64,000 nt of DNA, from the NCBI RefSeq assembly GCF_036850765.1, contig NC_089495.1, positions 120,303,033 through 120,367,032 of the forward strand. The letters are read 5' to 3'. The notes below the pieces were generated by a model. The model was not told the DNA's origin and did no database searches. It saw only the letters and a list, made by a program, of their open reading frames with translations. The position numbers and the translations under genes were made by a program. Source of the stretch: Saccopteryx bilineata (taxonomy: Eukaryota > Chordata > Mammalia > Chiroptera > Emballonuridae). This document shows, in pieces, positions 35,850 through 47,010 of the stretch; within the stretch, counting starts at the first letter, position 1; every line of letters begins with the position of its first letter.

Positions 35850-36250
35850 TTTGTTATGAAAAGATAAAAGGAAAAAGATCAGTGGTTGCTGGAGGTTAGG
35901 GATGAACAGATAGAGCACAGAGGATTTCTAGGACAATAAAAATACTCTGTATAATAAATACTTTTATGGTGGGTACAGGTCATTATTACGCATTAGTCAA
36001 AATCCATAGAATATACAACACCAAGAATGAACTCTCATGAATGTAAACTATGTACTTCAGGTGATAATGAGGCATCAAGGTAGGTTCATCAATTATAACA
36101 AAGGTAACACTCTGGTGGCGAATATTGATAATGGGAGAGGATATGCATGTGTGAGGATAGGAGAATAAACGGGCAATCTCTGTACCTTCCTCTCAATTTT
36201 GTTGTAAACCTAAAACTTCTCTTAAAATAGCATATTGAAAAATAAAAGAC
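35850..36250 (+). mobile_element. Old L1 3' UTR remnant
   Basis: A plus-strand L1M-like 3' end: 'atcagtggttgctggaggtt', 'gaactctcatgaatgtaaac' and 'tgttgtaaacctaaaacttc' wording, ending near an A-rich stretch. Boundaries are approximate. Confidence 0.55.
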
Positions 36251-36760
36251 AAATGGTGGGACTGTTAGGTTTGCAGGAGGATTTGTACAACAGGGTTTCT
36301 AATCAGCCAAGTTCACCGTTTTTAAATTCTATGATCACAATTTCAAGGCTCTTACCTACTGCAATTAAGCAGGTTCAGCAACTCAAGGGTGAGTGGTCAG
36401 AGAGAAAAACATTGCACAGATGCCAAAAGGCACTGTGGTGGCAGGAAGGGTGTGGGCTCAGGCAAACAGACAGGACTCACAGGGCCCAAGGCTGACCTCA
36501 CTAGTGACCTTCCCTCACTGGCTTTACTTCCCTGTTCCAAGTCCCCAGGCACACATATGAATGGACCTATGCCAACAACCAGGGTCTGGGTCACAAAGGA
36601 CTGAAATGTCTCCCTCTGGCTAATTTAACAGAATGGAGGGACGGGTGGTTTGGATAGATAGGGTATAGGTCAAATCCCTAGGGAGTGGAGGGATGCTGAA
36701 ACTAGGAGACGCTGCAGAGGCAGCTGCAGCCAAGACTAGGCAAGAGAAAGAGCTCCTTTG
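36251..36760. other. Non-repeat stretch, nothing recognised
   Basis: About 500 bp with only short open frames, bounded by the old L1 remnant and the target duplication of L1-G. Confidence 0.4.
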
Positions 36761-37138
36761 AAGAGGCCAATGCAAATCAGAACTACAACGAGACACCACC
36801 TCACACCTGTTAGATTGGCTGTTATCAACACAGGTAATAACAAGTGTTGGAGAGGCTGTGGACAAAAAGGAACCCTCATTCACTGTTGGTGGGAATGTAA
36901 ACTGGTACAGCCATTATGGAAGACAGCATGGGGGTTCCTCAAAAAATTAAGACTAGAACTACCATATGACCTAGCAATCCCTTTACTGGTTATCTACTCA
37001 AAAAAACTAAAAAACATTGGTACACAAAGACACATGCACTCTCATGTTCATTGCAGCATTATTCATGGTGCCCAAGACATGGAAACAACCAAAGTGTGTC
37101 TTGATTGAGGATTGGATAAAGAATAAGTGGTACATATA

Positions 37139-37695
37139 AGCTCTACCGGAAGGTTCTGTCCGTTTTTGGAATAAAACAAAATACAAATTTTTCTTACGGT
37201 CAATAAACTTTATTAAATAATATAATTGCCATTATTATTAATGATTTCTTGCCAGTGTGAGGGCAATTTGTATATCCCATTTTTGAAAAATGTTTTATCT
37301 TTTGATGCGAAAAATTGAACCAGTGCTTGTTTGATATCTTCTTCATTTTTGAATTTTTTGCCCTTCAAAAAATTTTGTAAGGACAAAAACAAGTGATAGT
37401 CGGAGGATGCTAAGTCCGGGGAATATGGTGGATGTGACAGACATGCTTCTGTAGCATTTCTTCCTTGTTGAAATTTGTAAAAATTACAGTGGCGTAAATG
37501 AACTTTATCAGTAGCCATGGGTACACTATCGCTTCACACATAAGACTAACGTGAATCAACTTTGTTTTAGTTCATTTGCTACGTCAGTATGTATACATTA
37601 AGTGATAAAAATAGAGAGGCACACATGCGCCAAAAAAACATGTGCTTACATGTCGAAACTTGTGATAGAAACGGACAGAACTTTCCGGTAGACCT
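37139..37695 (-). mobile_element. Internally deleted mariner transposon, intact ends, TA flanks
   Basis: The left end begins AGCTCTACCGGAAGGTTCTG; the right end, reverse-complemented, begins AGGTCTACCGGAAAGTTCTG. Only two mismatches separate the two terminal repeats over 20 bp, and homology continues through GTCCGTTT. TA dinucleotides flank both ends in a TA-rich L1 target. At 557 bp it is much shorter than an autonomous mariner (about 1.3 kb). The matching ends and its open internal frame suggest recent mobility driven by a transposase encoded elsewhere. Confidence 0.9.
37213..37518 (-). CDS. Deleted mariner transposase, 101 aa (N-terminus joined to C-terminus)
   Basis: The frame is fully open for 101 codons. 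Residues 1-27 or so resemble the start of mariner transposases (MATDKVHLRHCNFYKFQQG). From about residue 28 it jumps into the C-terminal catalytic region: PPYSPDLASSDYHLF, the mariner signature around the third catalytic Asp of the D,D34D triad, then a GKKFKNEED-type segment and the usual Asn-Gly-rich end. Nearly all of the helix-turn-helix DNA-binding domain and the first two catalytic Asp residues are missing, so it cannot catalyse transposition. A full-length relative would be about 345 aa. Whether the product is made is unknown. Confidence 0.8.
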   Translation of the reverse strand: MATDKVHLRHCNFYKFQQGRNATEACLSHPPYSPDLASSDYHLFLSLQNFLKGKKFKNEEDIKQALVQFFASKDKTFFKNGIYKLPSHWQEIINNNGNYII

Positions 37696-38039
37696 TATAT
37701 ATACAATGGAGTACTACTCGGCCATTAGAAGTGACATATAAGCATTTACAACAACATGGATGGACTTTGAGAACATTCTACTAAGTAATATAAGTAAATC
37801 AGAAAAAGCTAAGATCTATATGACTTTATAAAACTGAGACTCATGGACATAGAAAAGAGTGAAATGGTACCTGGGGGAGGGGGTTAGGAAAGCAAAGAGG
37901 GATAAATATACGGTGGGCACACAACACAATCAACAGTTCAAATGCTACAGAGATGTTCACCAGAAACCTATGTACTCTTATTGAGCAATGTCACCCCATT
38001 AAATTTAATTCCAAAAAGAAAAAGAAAGAAAAAGAGGCC

Positions 38040-41000
38040 GATACAGTGCCTCTCCCTGAATGCACTGTGTAATGCTGGTTCCAGACCAGTCTGAACTGAA
38101 TCCTGCCCACTACTCCAGGTGTAATGCCAGTGGTCGAGGCCAGACAGGTTCGCATTGGATTTGGGCAGGAGGAGGAAGGGGTCATATCAAAGAAATGCTG
38201 GAGCTTATTCTCAATTTAGTCTGTTCTATGCAAATAGCTGCACAAGCCCCTCAATCCCATGCACGGATCACCTTGTCACACAGAGGCCTGGACCAGCTGC
38301 CCTGGACTCCAGGCAAGTCTCTGCTGGTCCCACCCAGCAGTGCTGTGCGCGGATCCTGTGGGACCATTGTACCAGTCATGCCCTGACCCCCTGACGGGTG
38401 GGGCTGTCCCTAAAGACTGATGTCAGGTCTGGGGGTCTGTTCCTGCTCTTAGGGTCTCCCAGTCATAGGAGGAAGCAAGCCCTGTGTAGGGTGTGGGCCA
38501 GCTTCCTGGGGAGGGTGACATTCACCCACACAGACACACAACGGGAGACAGACAGGAACAGTTTGGACATGAGCAGAACACACACACCTTTCCTCAAGAG
38601 CCTGGCCTGAACATGCATCCCTTCCCAGTCTCCAGTAATCCTATTCCGATCTGAATGGAACCTCTGGGCCCCCCTGGTGGGTGAGCAGCCTGGAACTTCT
38701 GCCTCTGGGGCATCCTTTCCTGTTTCCTACCGGCAGTCAGCTCCTCTGCTGGGAAGGGCACCAGTGTTTCCAGTTCCCTTCTGCTGAGGGATTTTCTGTG
38801 CCTCCCTTCTTGGAAAGAAAGCCACACTTGATGAAGGAGCAGGCTTAATCCCCAGGTCTAGCTCTCCAGTGGTGGCGCTGTAGGCTAGGGGCCCATGGGC
38901 AGGAGAGCATTTCAGTAAGGGCCATCAGTGATGGCACATCCTACACCAATATGTCACTGGAAATACCTGAGCCCTACCTACAGAAGCCTGGGCCACACTT
39001 CCCACACAGCTGGGACGTGGAACTCCGGGGAGATGAACCTGGCACAGGGCACAGAGCACAGCCCTGGCCCCTTTGGCAGGATGTTCACTGCCCCTTCCTA
39101 CCTGCTGGAGCCAGAAAAGTGCTGACCGTGATTTGGATGAAGTTGGGACATTTTGAGTCCAGAGAAGAGGAGGACTCAGCAATAAGGTGACCAGCTTAGT
39201 GCATTAACAAACAACCCTTTCCCATCTCTCTCCCCAAGCCTGAAAAAAATCAGGTCATGACCCTGAGGTCATGATTCATGAAGCATGCTCTGTACAGGGC
39301 AAAGAAAAGTGGCCACAGAGTCTCTGGCCACCACCATGGGTGGTTTATTACAGAGGGAAAGAAAAAAAGAAAGAATCAGTAGTCTTTATTTGGGAACAAC
39401 AGGGATCTTTCTTTGCTGTTGGAACCCTCAAACCAAAAGCAGAGCAGGCATGTTCCAGACAGCCCCAGGACCTCCTCCCACTCCAAGGGGTCAGGACCAT
39501 GGAGGAACAGGCTGTGGGGGGATGGGTCCAGGCCCGGGCTGGGCAGGGGCCCAGAGGGCTGGGCAGTGCTGAGAAAAAGCTCCTGGGAGATGAGCTGGGA
39601 GCTGAAGGACTGATGTGCCTCCTCAGAGCATACCCCAGTGAAAGGCAAGGGGTAGGGATATGAGAGTCTGCTGAAACTTAGACATGCAGGAGCCTCAGAA
39701 GCAGATGGGGGCCCTTACTCATAGCCCCTGTTCTCCGTGCCTCTCCCCCTGCACCTCCCTGTTCTCCAGTCCTGCACTTCAACTGCCCCCACGTGCTGGG
39801 ATGCATTCTCCTGTCCATGTCTGGGATCTTCCCTGGGACTCCCCTGAATTCCTGTGCTGCTGCTGCATGAGCCTGGATCACGATAGGGCCCTCCTTTTCT
39901 CAGCTCAGGACACAGCAGGGACAGAGAACTACAACTCGGGTGAACAGAGCGAGAATGTGTGTACAAGAGAACCATCAGAGGGTATTTCTGAGGACTTGCC
40001 TTTGGGCCAAGGTCTGCCCGTGATAATAAGCCAGTGTCTTCAGAATTCCGAGACAGACCCTGGTTGAGGATGTGAGTACGGAGTGGCCCCTGGGCTCATT
40101 GTGGAGAAGAGCCAGAGCTAGGCTCAGAGGGCTGGAGGTAAGGGCAAGACTAGGGCCGGAGGAGAGTGCAGGGTGATGGCAGCAAAGGAAGAAGACCCCA
40201 GTCTGGTGCTGACCAGGCCCCCGGAGAGAAGGTCAGAGTCCCCGTGTCTCAGGAGTCTGATGTGCCAAAATGGCTGAGCTGTGCCAGCCTGGGCAGAGGG
40301 GGAGGCTTGAGCCCAGAGTCTCTGGGCGACGCTGAGGCTGGCTGTCTGGTCTCAAAGAGAGAGGCCAGAATGGGCTTTTGTCTGCAGCACATTGGGGGTT
40401 GGGGAGGTTGTTCCCAAGCCTGAGAAAAGGGTGGAGGGAGAATATGACTGCAGGAAAGAAAAGGGACCATAAAAGATGATGAAGATGCCCACCTAGTTTT
40501 GTCACTAGGCAACAAGTAGATTTTATTCCAGACTCAGAAGGGGGGAGGCTGCTGCTCTGAAGAGCGGCCTGCCCACAGGCTCTGGAGCCTGAGAGGAGCA
40601 CCCCTTTCAGGGTCAAGAAGGCTTAGCTCGTTCACGTCTGGATGGAGCAGGCCAAGCAGTGCTGTTGCCACAGCAAGGCCTTCTTTCTCTTCCATGAGGC
40701 CAGAGGAATACCCGGGTTCATTTGGAGGAAGAATAAATCAGAGCCAGAAGATTAAGTTCTCTGACTGCAGCCTCCCTTTCCACAGTGGGTCTGTGGATCT
40801 GGGAATGGCAGATCTGTCTCAGGAGCAGGCCAGATCCCAAAGGAACATCAGCTGCCTGGGAGCATAGGACCCCTGCGCATGGCTCTGCTTCCATCCCTGT
40901 TCCAGGCCTCACCTTGCCTGCGCTCCAGCTGGGGATGCCCGTGTACTGTGGACCTTGCACCCGCACAGCCCTGGTTTCTGATGAGAGGTACTCAGGAGCC

Positions 41001-41428
41001 TGGGGGAAGGGGACAGCTCAGAAAGCTGTGATTTTATTTAGACCTGAGCGAAAGGCCTGTGTTCCACAGCACTCTGTGGCTGTCCCCAGTCCCGTCTCCC
41101 TCCTAGGCTGGGTCAGAAGCCTATGGCAGACTAAGCACTCCATGCAAAGAGCTGGCCCTTTCCTTAGGACCAGTGGTGGAGACCCACGGGCAGGTGCCAG
41201 AGCCAAGGTGACGCACAGCACTGCCTGGGCACCAGACTTTCACGATCCTGACTGCACCCCACCCCACTCTGTCCCCATGGCCCATGCCAGTGGCAGGACA
41301 GCCATTGGATTGCTGTGCCTGGGAGCCAGCCAAAGCTGATCTCAGAGACGGGGCACTGGGAGAATCTGCTCCTACTTTAGACCACTGCAATTGTGTGCTC
41401 ATATGGGACACCTTTGCAGAGGGGCTGT

Positions 41429-41486
<58 letters not shown>

Positions 41487-42980
41487 CATGCTCACACACA
41501 AGACGGAGGAGCTGAGGCAGAAAGAATGAGCAAAGAGTTCGTCACCCTCCCTCACCATCCAAGGGCGCTTTAGAATCTTGGCGATTCATCCTCCCATGCA
41601 AAGCGACAAACAAGAAATACAGAAGTTTCACACTGTGTACATTTACATCTTTATGAATCAATTCTCTTACATAGAAAACAATCACAATTATTATAAAAAA
41701 GCAATTTAGTAGCGGTTCAGGCTGTATTCACAAGGACCTTTAGGTTTTGTATAATGAAATGATGCAGGCAGTCATGCTACAGGCTGCTCAGGATGTCCTG
41801 TCCCAGGGGTGTGCAGGCCCGAGCTTGTGGGCCTGGGTGGGTGTGGGGGGAGGCTGCACAGGGACTAGATGGCCTGTGGGCCTTCTAACAGACACTCTCC
41901 CCAGTGCCTGGACTCACACAGAGCAAGCACTTCAACTATAGTTACAGACCATTTCACAGAAGAGGAAACAAAGGCTGAGAAGTCATGATTTCCCAAAGTT
42001 ACTCCTCTGGTGCGGGAGTAGCTGAGTCAAGATTCAATCCCATGTCTGACTGACGTTCTACTGCATGAAGAAAGGATGGGGGGGGAGGGGGGGAATGAAT
42101 CCACTGGGTTCATGAGTGGGTCACTGGGGATGCAATCAAGTCACAGGGCCCTGGCAGGGCCTTGTTGGGTATGGGGGAGGGGTAGCAGAAGGGCTCAGTG
42201 CCAGAAGACAGGCCATGGCTGGTCCCTTCCCCCTGCCTTGGGAAGCCTATCAGATGGAGCAGGGAGGTGCTATAGGATGAGGCCAGTGTGTGCTTCTAAC
42301 CCCGGGTCTCCTGTCTTGGGAAAGTTCCAGCCTCTGTGGCCATCAACTTTCTCACCTGGGACCTGGAGGGCACCAGCCCCTTACGTGGCTTTAAAAGGTC
42401 CCTCAGGGGACAGGGGTTTGAATGAATGCATAAAGGAATAAACATAAGACTGGGCACGTGGGCCGCTTGTCTCAGTCACTGCCCTAACAGCGTTCCCTGA
42501 CAGTTGTAGAGGGGGGCTAGCTGGTCAGCTAGCAAAGGCCACATGGCCAGGATGTAGCAGAACCAGTGTGACCAAGGCCAGTTTGACCCCACAGACCGTC
42601 TATGGTACCCAAGACCATGACAAGAAAGACCCAGCTCGAGCACTGGGGCATCTCCAGCCCGAGGCAGCTGACGCAGTATGGCACCAAGATATGTGCAATG
42701 GCTCCACCCACAGACAGGGTCTCCTGGTAGTGAGGTGCCAGCAGGGGGCTGCAGCCTGGGGGGCGTGTCGGTCTTGCCGAGGCAGGTCGCAAGAAGGCTC
42801 GGTGTGAGATGGCCAGAAAGGACTTCCTCTGGTCCCTCAGCTGCCAGACCCCAAACTCTCCCGGGACAGGAAGGCCTCATTGGCCTGAACCCCAAAAGCT
42901 CCAGGCTAATTATCTCTGAATTCCTGCTAAAGTGTCAGCAGGTAACCTCAATTCCACCCTCAATTCCAAAATGTAAGGTA
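38040..42980. other. Single-copy region, no supported gene
   Basis: About 4.9 kb of moderately GC-rich sequence without recognised interspersed repeats. Open frames up to 184 codons (40,785-41,339 plus) and 139 codons (42,476-42,895 minus) are present but show no domain, and neighbouring frames overlap them on the other strand. A CT-rich run ending CTCCCTGTTCTCCAG near 39,767 resembles a splice acceptor, but no phase-consistent chain could be built. It may be intron or intergenic DNA. Confidence 0.45.
41425..41484. repeat. Compound (TG)n(GA)n microsatellite
   Basis: About 14 TG units switch directly into about 16 GA units without interruption. Confidence 0.95.
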
Positions 42981-43112
42981 GTTTCATCTTCTTTACTTGC
43001 TACACGTAAATACAACTACCTTGCAACAACCACGTCTTGTTCTTGGATAAAACATCGCAAGTGCAAACCCCTTGAGTTTGGCAACAAATTTGGTGACTGA
43101 GAGGGAATTTTC

Positions 43113-43421
43113 CTTTTTTTTTTTTTTTTTTACATTTTTCCGAAGTGAGAAGGAGAGTGGGGGCGGAGGAAGACAGACAGACTCCCACATGCACCCCACC
43201 AGGATCCACCCGGCATGCCCACCAGGAGGCGACGCTCGGCCCCTTGGGGGATTGCTCTGCTGCAATCAGAACCATTCTAGCACCTGAGGCGGAGGCCATG
43301 GAGCCATCCTCAGCACCCAGGCCAACCTTGCTCCAATGGAGCCTTGGCTGTGGGAGGGGAAGAACCCGGAACTTCCACACGCTGGGCCGATGCTCTACCG
43401 CTGAGCCAACTGGCCGGGACT
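43113..43421 (-). mobile_element. tRNA-derived long SINE (type B) with target duplication
   Basis: On the minus strand it starts gtcccggccagttggctcag and ends in a poly(A) tail (T run at 43,114-43,131). Flanks GAGGGAATTTTC (43,101-43,112) and GAAGGAATTTTC (43,422-43,433) differ at one base. Confidence 0.88.
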
Positions 43422-43450
43422 GAAGGAATTTTCTTAAAGGACTCCCTGTC

Positions 43451-43833
43451 AACCTGACTAGGCAGTGGCGCAGTGGATAGAGCATCAGACTGGGATGCAG
43501 AAGACTCAGGTTCCAGATCCCAAGGTTGCCAGCTTGAGCACAGGCTCATCCGGCTTGAGCGAGGACTCACCAGCTTGAGCAAGTGGTTGCAGGCTTGAGC
43601 ATGGGATCATAGACATGACCCCACGGTCACTGGCTTGAGCCCAAAAGTTGCTGGTTTGAAGCCCAAGGTCACTGGCTTGAGCAAGGGGTCACTCGCTCTG
43701 CTGTAGCCCCCCAGTCAAGGCACATATGAGAAAGCAATCACTGAACAACTGCAATGAAGAATTGATGCTTCTCATCTCTCTCCCTTCCTGTCTGTCTGTC
43801 CTTATCTGTCCCTTTCTCTGTCCCTGTCAAAAT
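43451..43833 (+). mobile_element. Rhin-type SINE (type A), extended form
   Basis: It starts aacctgactaggcagtggcg, only 18 bp right of the type B SINE's right-hand duplication. The central 'gcttgagc…ggtcactggcttgag' block is repeated more times than in the other copies here, making it about 50-70 bp longer. Flanking 15-bp words AAAGGACTCCCTGTC (43,436-43,450) and AAAGGACTTTCTGCC (43,834-43,848) differ at three bases. Confidence 0.85.
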
Positions 43834-43848
43834 AAAGGACTTTCTGCC

Positions 43849-46006
43849 AATCTGGTTTGGGTGCTCGGTGAATCAGTCAGTAGCCGCAGCTCCTCTGGGG
43901 CTTACTCACCTGTCTCTTCACTGGAGGGAGGACTGGCTCCGTGGGACTCTCTCACCTGGTGCTCACTGCTGAAGCAGCTGTCTGAACGGCTTCCACAGTA
44001 AAGCAGAGTGGCCACTTGAACCTGTTTTGTCCAGCATTTCGGAAGGGAGGAGGTAGTTCGGGCCCGTTGTCACTTTAATTAGTATTTCTATTCCTGTTCT
44101 GTGTATATGGTTGTTGGAAAGGTAGTTCATTTCCAGGGTGCTTCTGGTTTCTGGTTGGTTGGGTAGGAGCTGTCTCTGGCAGGCTAGATTCAAGGCTCTA
44201 TCTAGATCTACCTCTAAAGGGTTGGGGTATGCATGTGAAGAAATAAGTCACCCCACCCTCACCCCATGACGATCTCCGGGTTAGCATTTAACTCTGGATG
44301 ACCGAGGAGCACGAGCAAGGCAACCTGAGACATGCCCGGTAGTGAGCTCTGGTTGTCTGTGGTTTTTGTATGTTTGCCTTTTTGTCCTATATGTCAATGT
44401 GTCGGCCATGGGAACCTCAGGTTCCATCGCTGAGTGCAGCCCCTTGGGATAGATTCTTCAGAATTGAATACAAAGAGCTTCATTTAGACTTAGAGAAATT
44501 AAGTGCTAATGAAAATTAAGAACTATAACAAATGGGTCAATGGTAGAAAACTGCCTGTCCTGTCCAAGGCAGCCTTGCTCAGGGCTGGGAGTTTATTTTC
44601 AATCTGGGAGGCACTGTTTTCTAAGTGTGGCCTCTTTCCTTCCTGGGTTTCAGCATTTACCAGCCCCCCTTCCTGCAACCCCTACCCTGCTTCCATCCAA
44701 GACACGCACTTTCTGGAGCACCTACAGCCTGGGTGGAACTCAATGGAAAATGGGAAAGACACCCCAGTTGTCCCCTGAACAGTAAGGCCCCCATCTGACA
44801 GGCCACATCACCTTCACCAAGGAGGACAAGCAGTTGAGCTCACAGCTTCCAGTGGAGATGAGCTGGGACAAGCAGGACAGAGCAGCAAAGGTTTGGCTGT
44901 GGGACTTGGGGGTGACTCTATGGCTAACGGTGTAAAAATATATGCTTGGGGCTGTAGGGGCAGAATTTCTGGTTTTACTATGATCTGTATGAATAAGACT
45001 CCAACACTTCCCTTTCGCTGAAGGATAGGGAAAAACAACAAGCCACCGCTCTGCCAAGACTCATTAAGGAGATATTCTGTTAGCAGGGGCGATTTCAGAA
45101 ATTTTGCCAGATAAGCAATAACACAGGCCAAATATCCTACGAGTATTTAAAGCTAGGATTAGTTGATTGGATTGGTGACAGAAAAAGAGAAAATGTCTGT
45201 TATCATTCAAAAATGTAGCTAGGAGTCAGTTCACTGGTACTTGCAAAAGGAAGCAGGTAGAATCCACTGTCAGAGTAGGCAGTTAGTTATTGATGAAGGA
45301 GAAGGAGGTTCTGGGTAAGATTTGTTAGATCAAAGGCGATTTCACAGTCACCTGGAGGGTAACTGGTGCAGTTCCCCCAGACTAACGGAGCGAGGGGACA
45401 GTCCGTCCATGAGTGCATGCTCAGTAGAGGTCAAGGTAGAGAGGGGACTAGCCTGGGAACGACTGGGAAAAGGATTGTGTCAGGTCACGAGCCCCAGAAA
45501 ATCCAGTAAAGACATTGGATGGAGGAGGGCACAAGCACAAGCCTGGGAAAAGCCAGGCCAGTGATGGGATAGTTTGAAAGAAAGCCTGCTCTGTCCTCAA
45601 CCCAAGGAAATAGATGGAAGCGAGACAGCAAACCCAGCACACACACACATGCCAGTGCCCTTCCTTCTCTTGGGCACATACTTTTTGCCTTCTTTTCTCC
45701 TAAACTCCATGGGTTGCCACGAGGCTTGCAACCAGGGGAGCAGTGAGCAGAGGCGGAGACTCTCCTTTCGCCTCTGGTTCCTCTCCCAAGTCCTCCCGCT
45801 GCTTGCTCCCCTGGGCCTGCATACTCACTCTCCCTACATCTCTCCAAGACTGCTCTGTCACTTGTCTCTTTTCACTCTAATAAGTCCTGCCACTATCACT
45901 TAAAACTCCTCCCATGTAAGTGTCCCTGAAACACTTTCCCCACAACAGCACAGAAGAGTCCATTCCCAGACCGTCTGGGGCTGACCCACCTGGAGCCCAG
46001 TCTGTA
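43849..46006. other. Single-copy region, no supported gene
   Basis: About 2.1 kb with short open frames only. No repeat or RNA gene was recognised. Confidence 0.4.
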
Positions 46007-46014
46007 CTTTAAGT

Positions 46015-46312
46015 CAGTGGTCCCCAACCTTTTTTGGGCCACGGACCAGTTTAATGTCAGAAAATATTTCCATGGACCGGTCTTTAGGGTGGGACGGATA
46101 AATGTATCACGTGACCGAGACAAGGGTCAAGAGTGAGTCTTAGACGGATGTAACAGAGGGAATCTGGTCATTTTTTAAAAAATAAAACATCATTCAGACT
46201 TAAATATAAATAAAATGGAAATAATGTAAGTTATTTATTCTTTCTCTGCGGACCAGTACCAAATGGCCCACGGACCAATACCGGTCCGCGGCCCGGGGGT
46301 TGGGGACCACTG
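46015..46312. mobile_element. hAT-family MITE (MER1/Charlie-like) with perfect 8-bp target duplication
   Basis: The ends are CAGTGGTCCCCAACCTTTTT and, on the right, the inverted GGTTGGGGACCACTG. The identical 8-mer CTTTAAGT lies at 46,007-46,014 and 46,313-46,320, which is the hAT hallmark. The 298-bp body also holds mirrored GGACCAGT/ACCGGTCC words and has no coding capacity. The family name is from memory of the consensus. Confidence 0.9.
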
Positions 46313-46320
46313 CTTTAAGT

Positions 46321-47010
46321 GACAGAAGTCAAAAGATTGGGCTTCCTAGCCCCATAGTACCAGAAGAAGGTGGAAACGACACAGGGAAGTAAATTGCTTT
46401 TTGTAAGACAAAGTACTCTTAAGAAGTCATTTACTGCTTCTCTGTCCATTTACCTGAGAGGATGGTTCGACTCTGCAGGTGCGCAGTCGTGCACTCCCCT
46501 GTGCCAGAGCCCACCCAAGTTCAGAAGTCTCCTGAGGTCTCCTGATGCCTCAGCCTCTTTTCTGAGCAGCCCAGTAGCTTCCCCTCTTTAATCCAAAGCT
46601 GTGGGGTGGCTGGGGGTGGGGCAGGGGGAGGGGAGATCTCACTCTTTGTACTAAATGCAGGGCATTTAACCTGCATCCCCTCCTCAGGAAGTAAGTGTGC
46701 TGACTGACCTGGCACTGCCCTGCTGTGGAAGCAGTGAGGAGGGGCCGCTCAGTGGTTTGTCACTGTAGAGGCAGGCACGGAAGTTTAGGAACAGAATGCT
46801 GCATGGCTGAGGGCAAGCTGGTACGGAGACAGGTGCAAGGAGGCCACACCACCCAGAGCTGTCCTTAGCGCATTGGGTCTGAATTGTGGCAGGTGAGCTA
46901 TGCTGCCAAACCAGGCAGCCTGGGCCTGTCCACTGCCTCTCACAGTCAGTCCTGGGTGGGGCAGGGTGAAGCAAAGCCTTGGGGAGAACTTCTCAGCCCT
47001 TCTTCTCTAG
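46321..47010. other. Single-copy stretch upstream of the repeat exon
   Basis: No exon with compatible phase was found. A donor-like GGCAG|GTGAGC occurs at 46,892/46,893, but the frame needed to join the next candidate exon has a stop (TGA at 46,880-46,882) four codons upstream. Confidence 0.35.

Larger units (their letters stand above)
36769..38031 (+). mobile_element. L1-G: 5'-truncated L1 3' end hosting a mariner
   Basis: It starts abruptly in ORF2 C-terminal coding ('caaatcagaactacaacgag') and ends in an A-rich tail near 38,031. The flanking duplication AAGAGGCC occurs at 36,761-36,768 and 38,032-38,039, extendable to 11 bp with one mismatch. ORF2 homology is split by a 557-bp mariner at 37,139-37,695. 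The L1 phrase 'gtggtacata…tatacaatggagta' can be read across the insertion. Confidence 0.88.

Noticed and set aside
40785..41339. 184-codon open frame on the plus strand
   Set aside because: No domain, no repeat of codon pattern, no splice support, and several frames overlap it on the opposite strand.
42476..42895. Minus-strand frames with membrane-protein-like hydrophobic stretches
   Set aside because: Two overlapping frames share the hydrophobicity and neither matches a transporter family I can recognise. A pseudogene is possible but unsupported.
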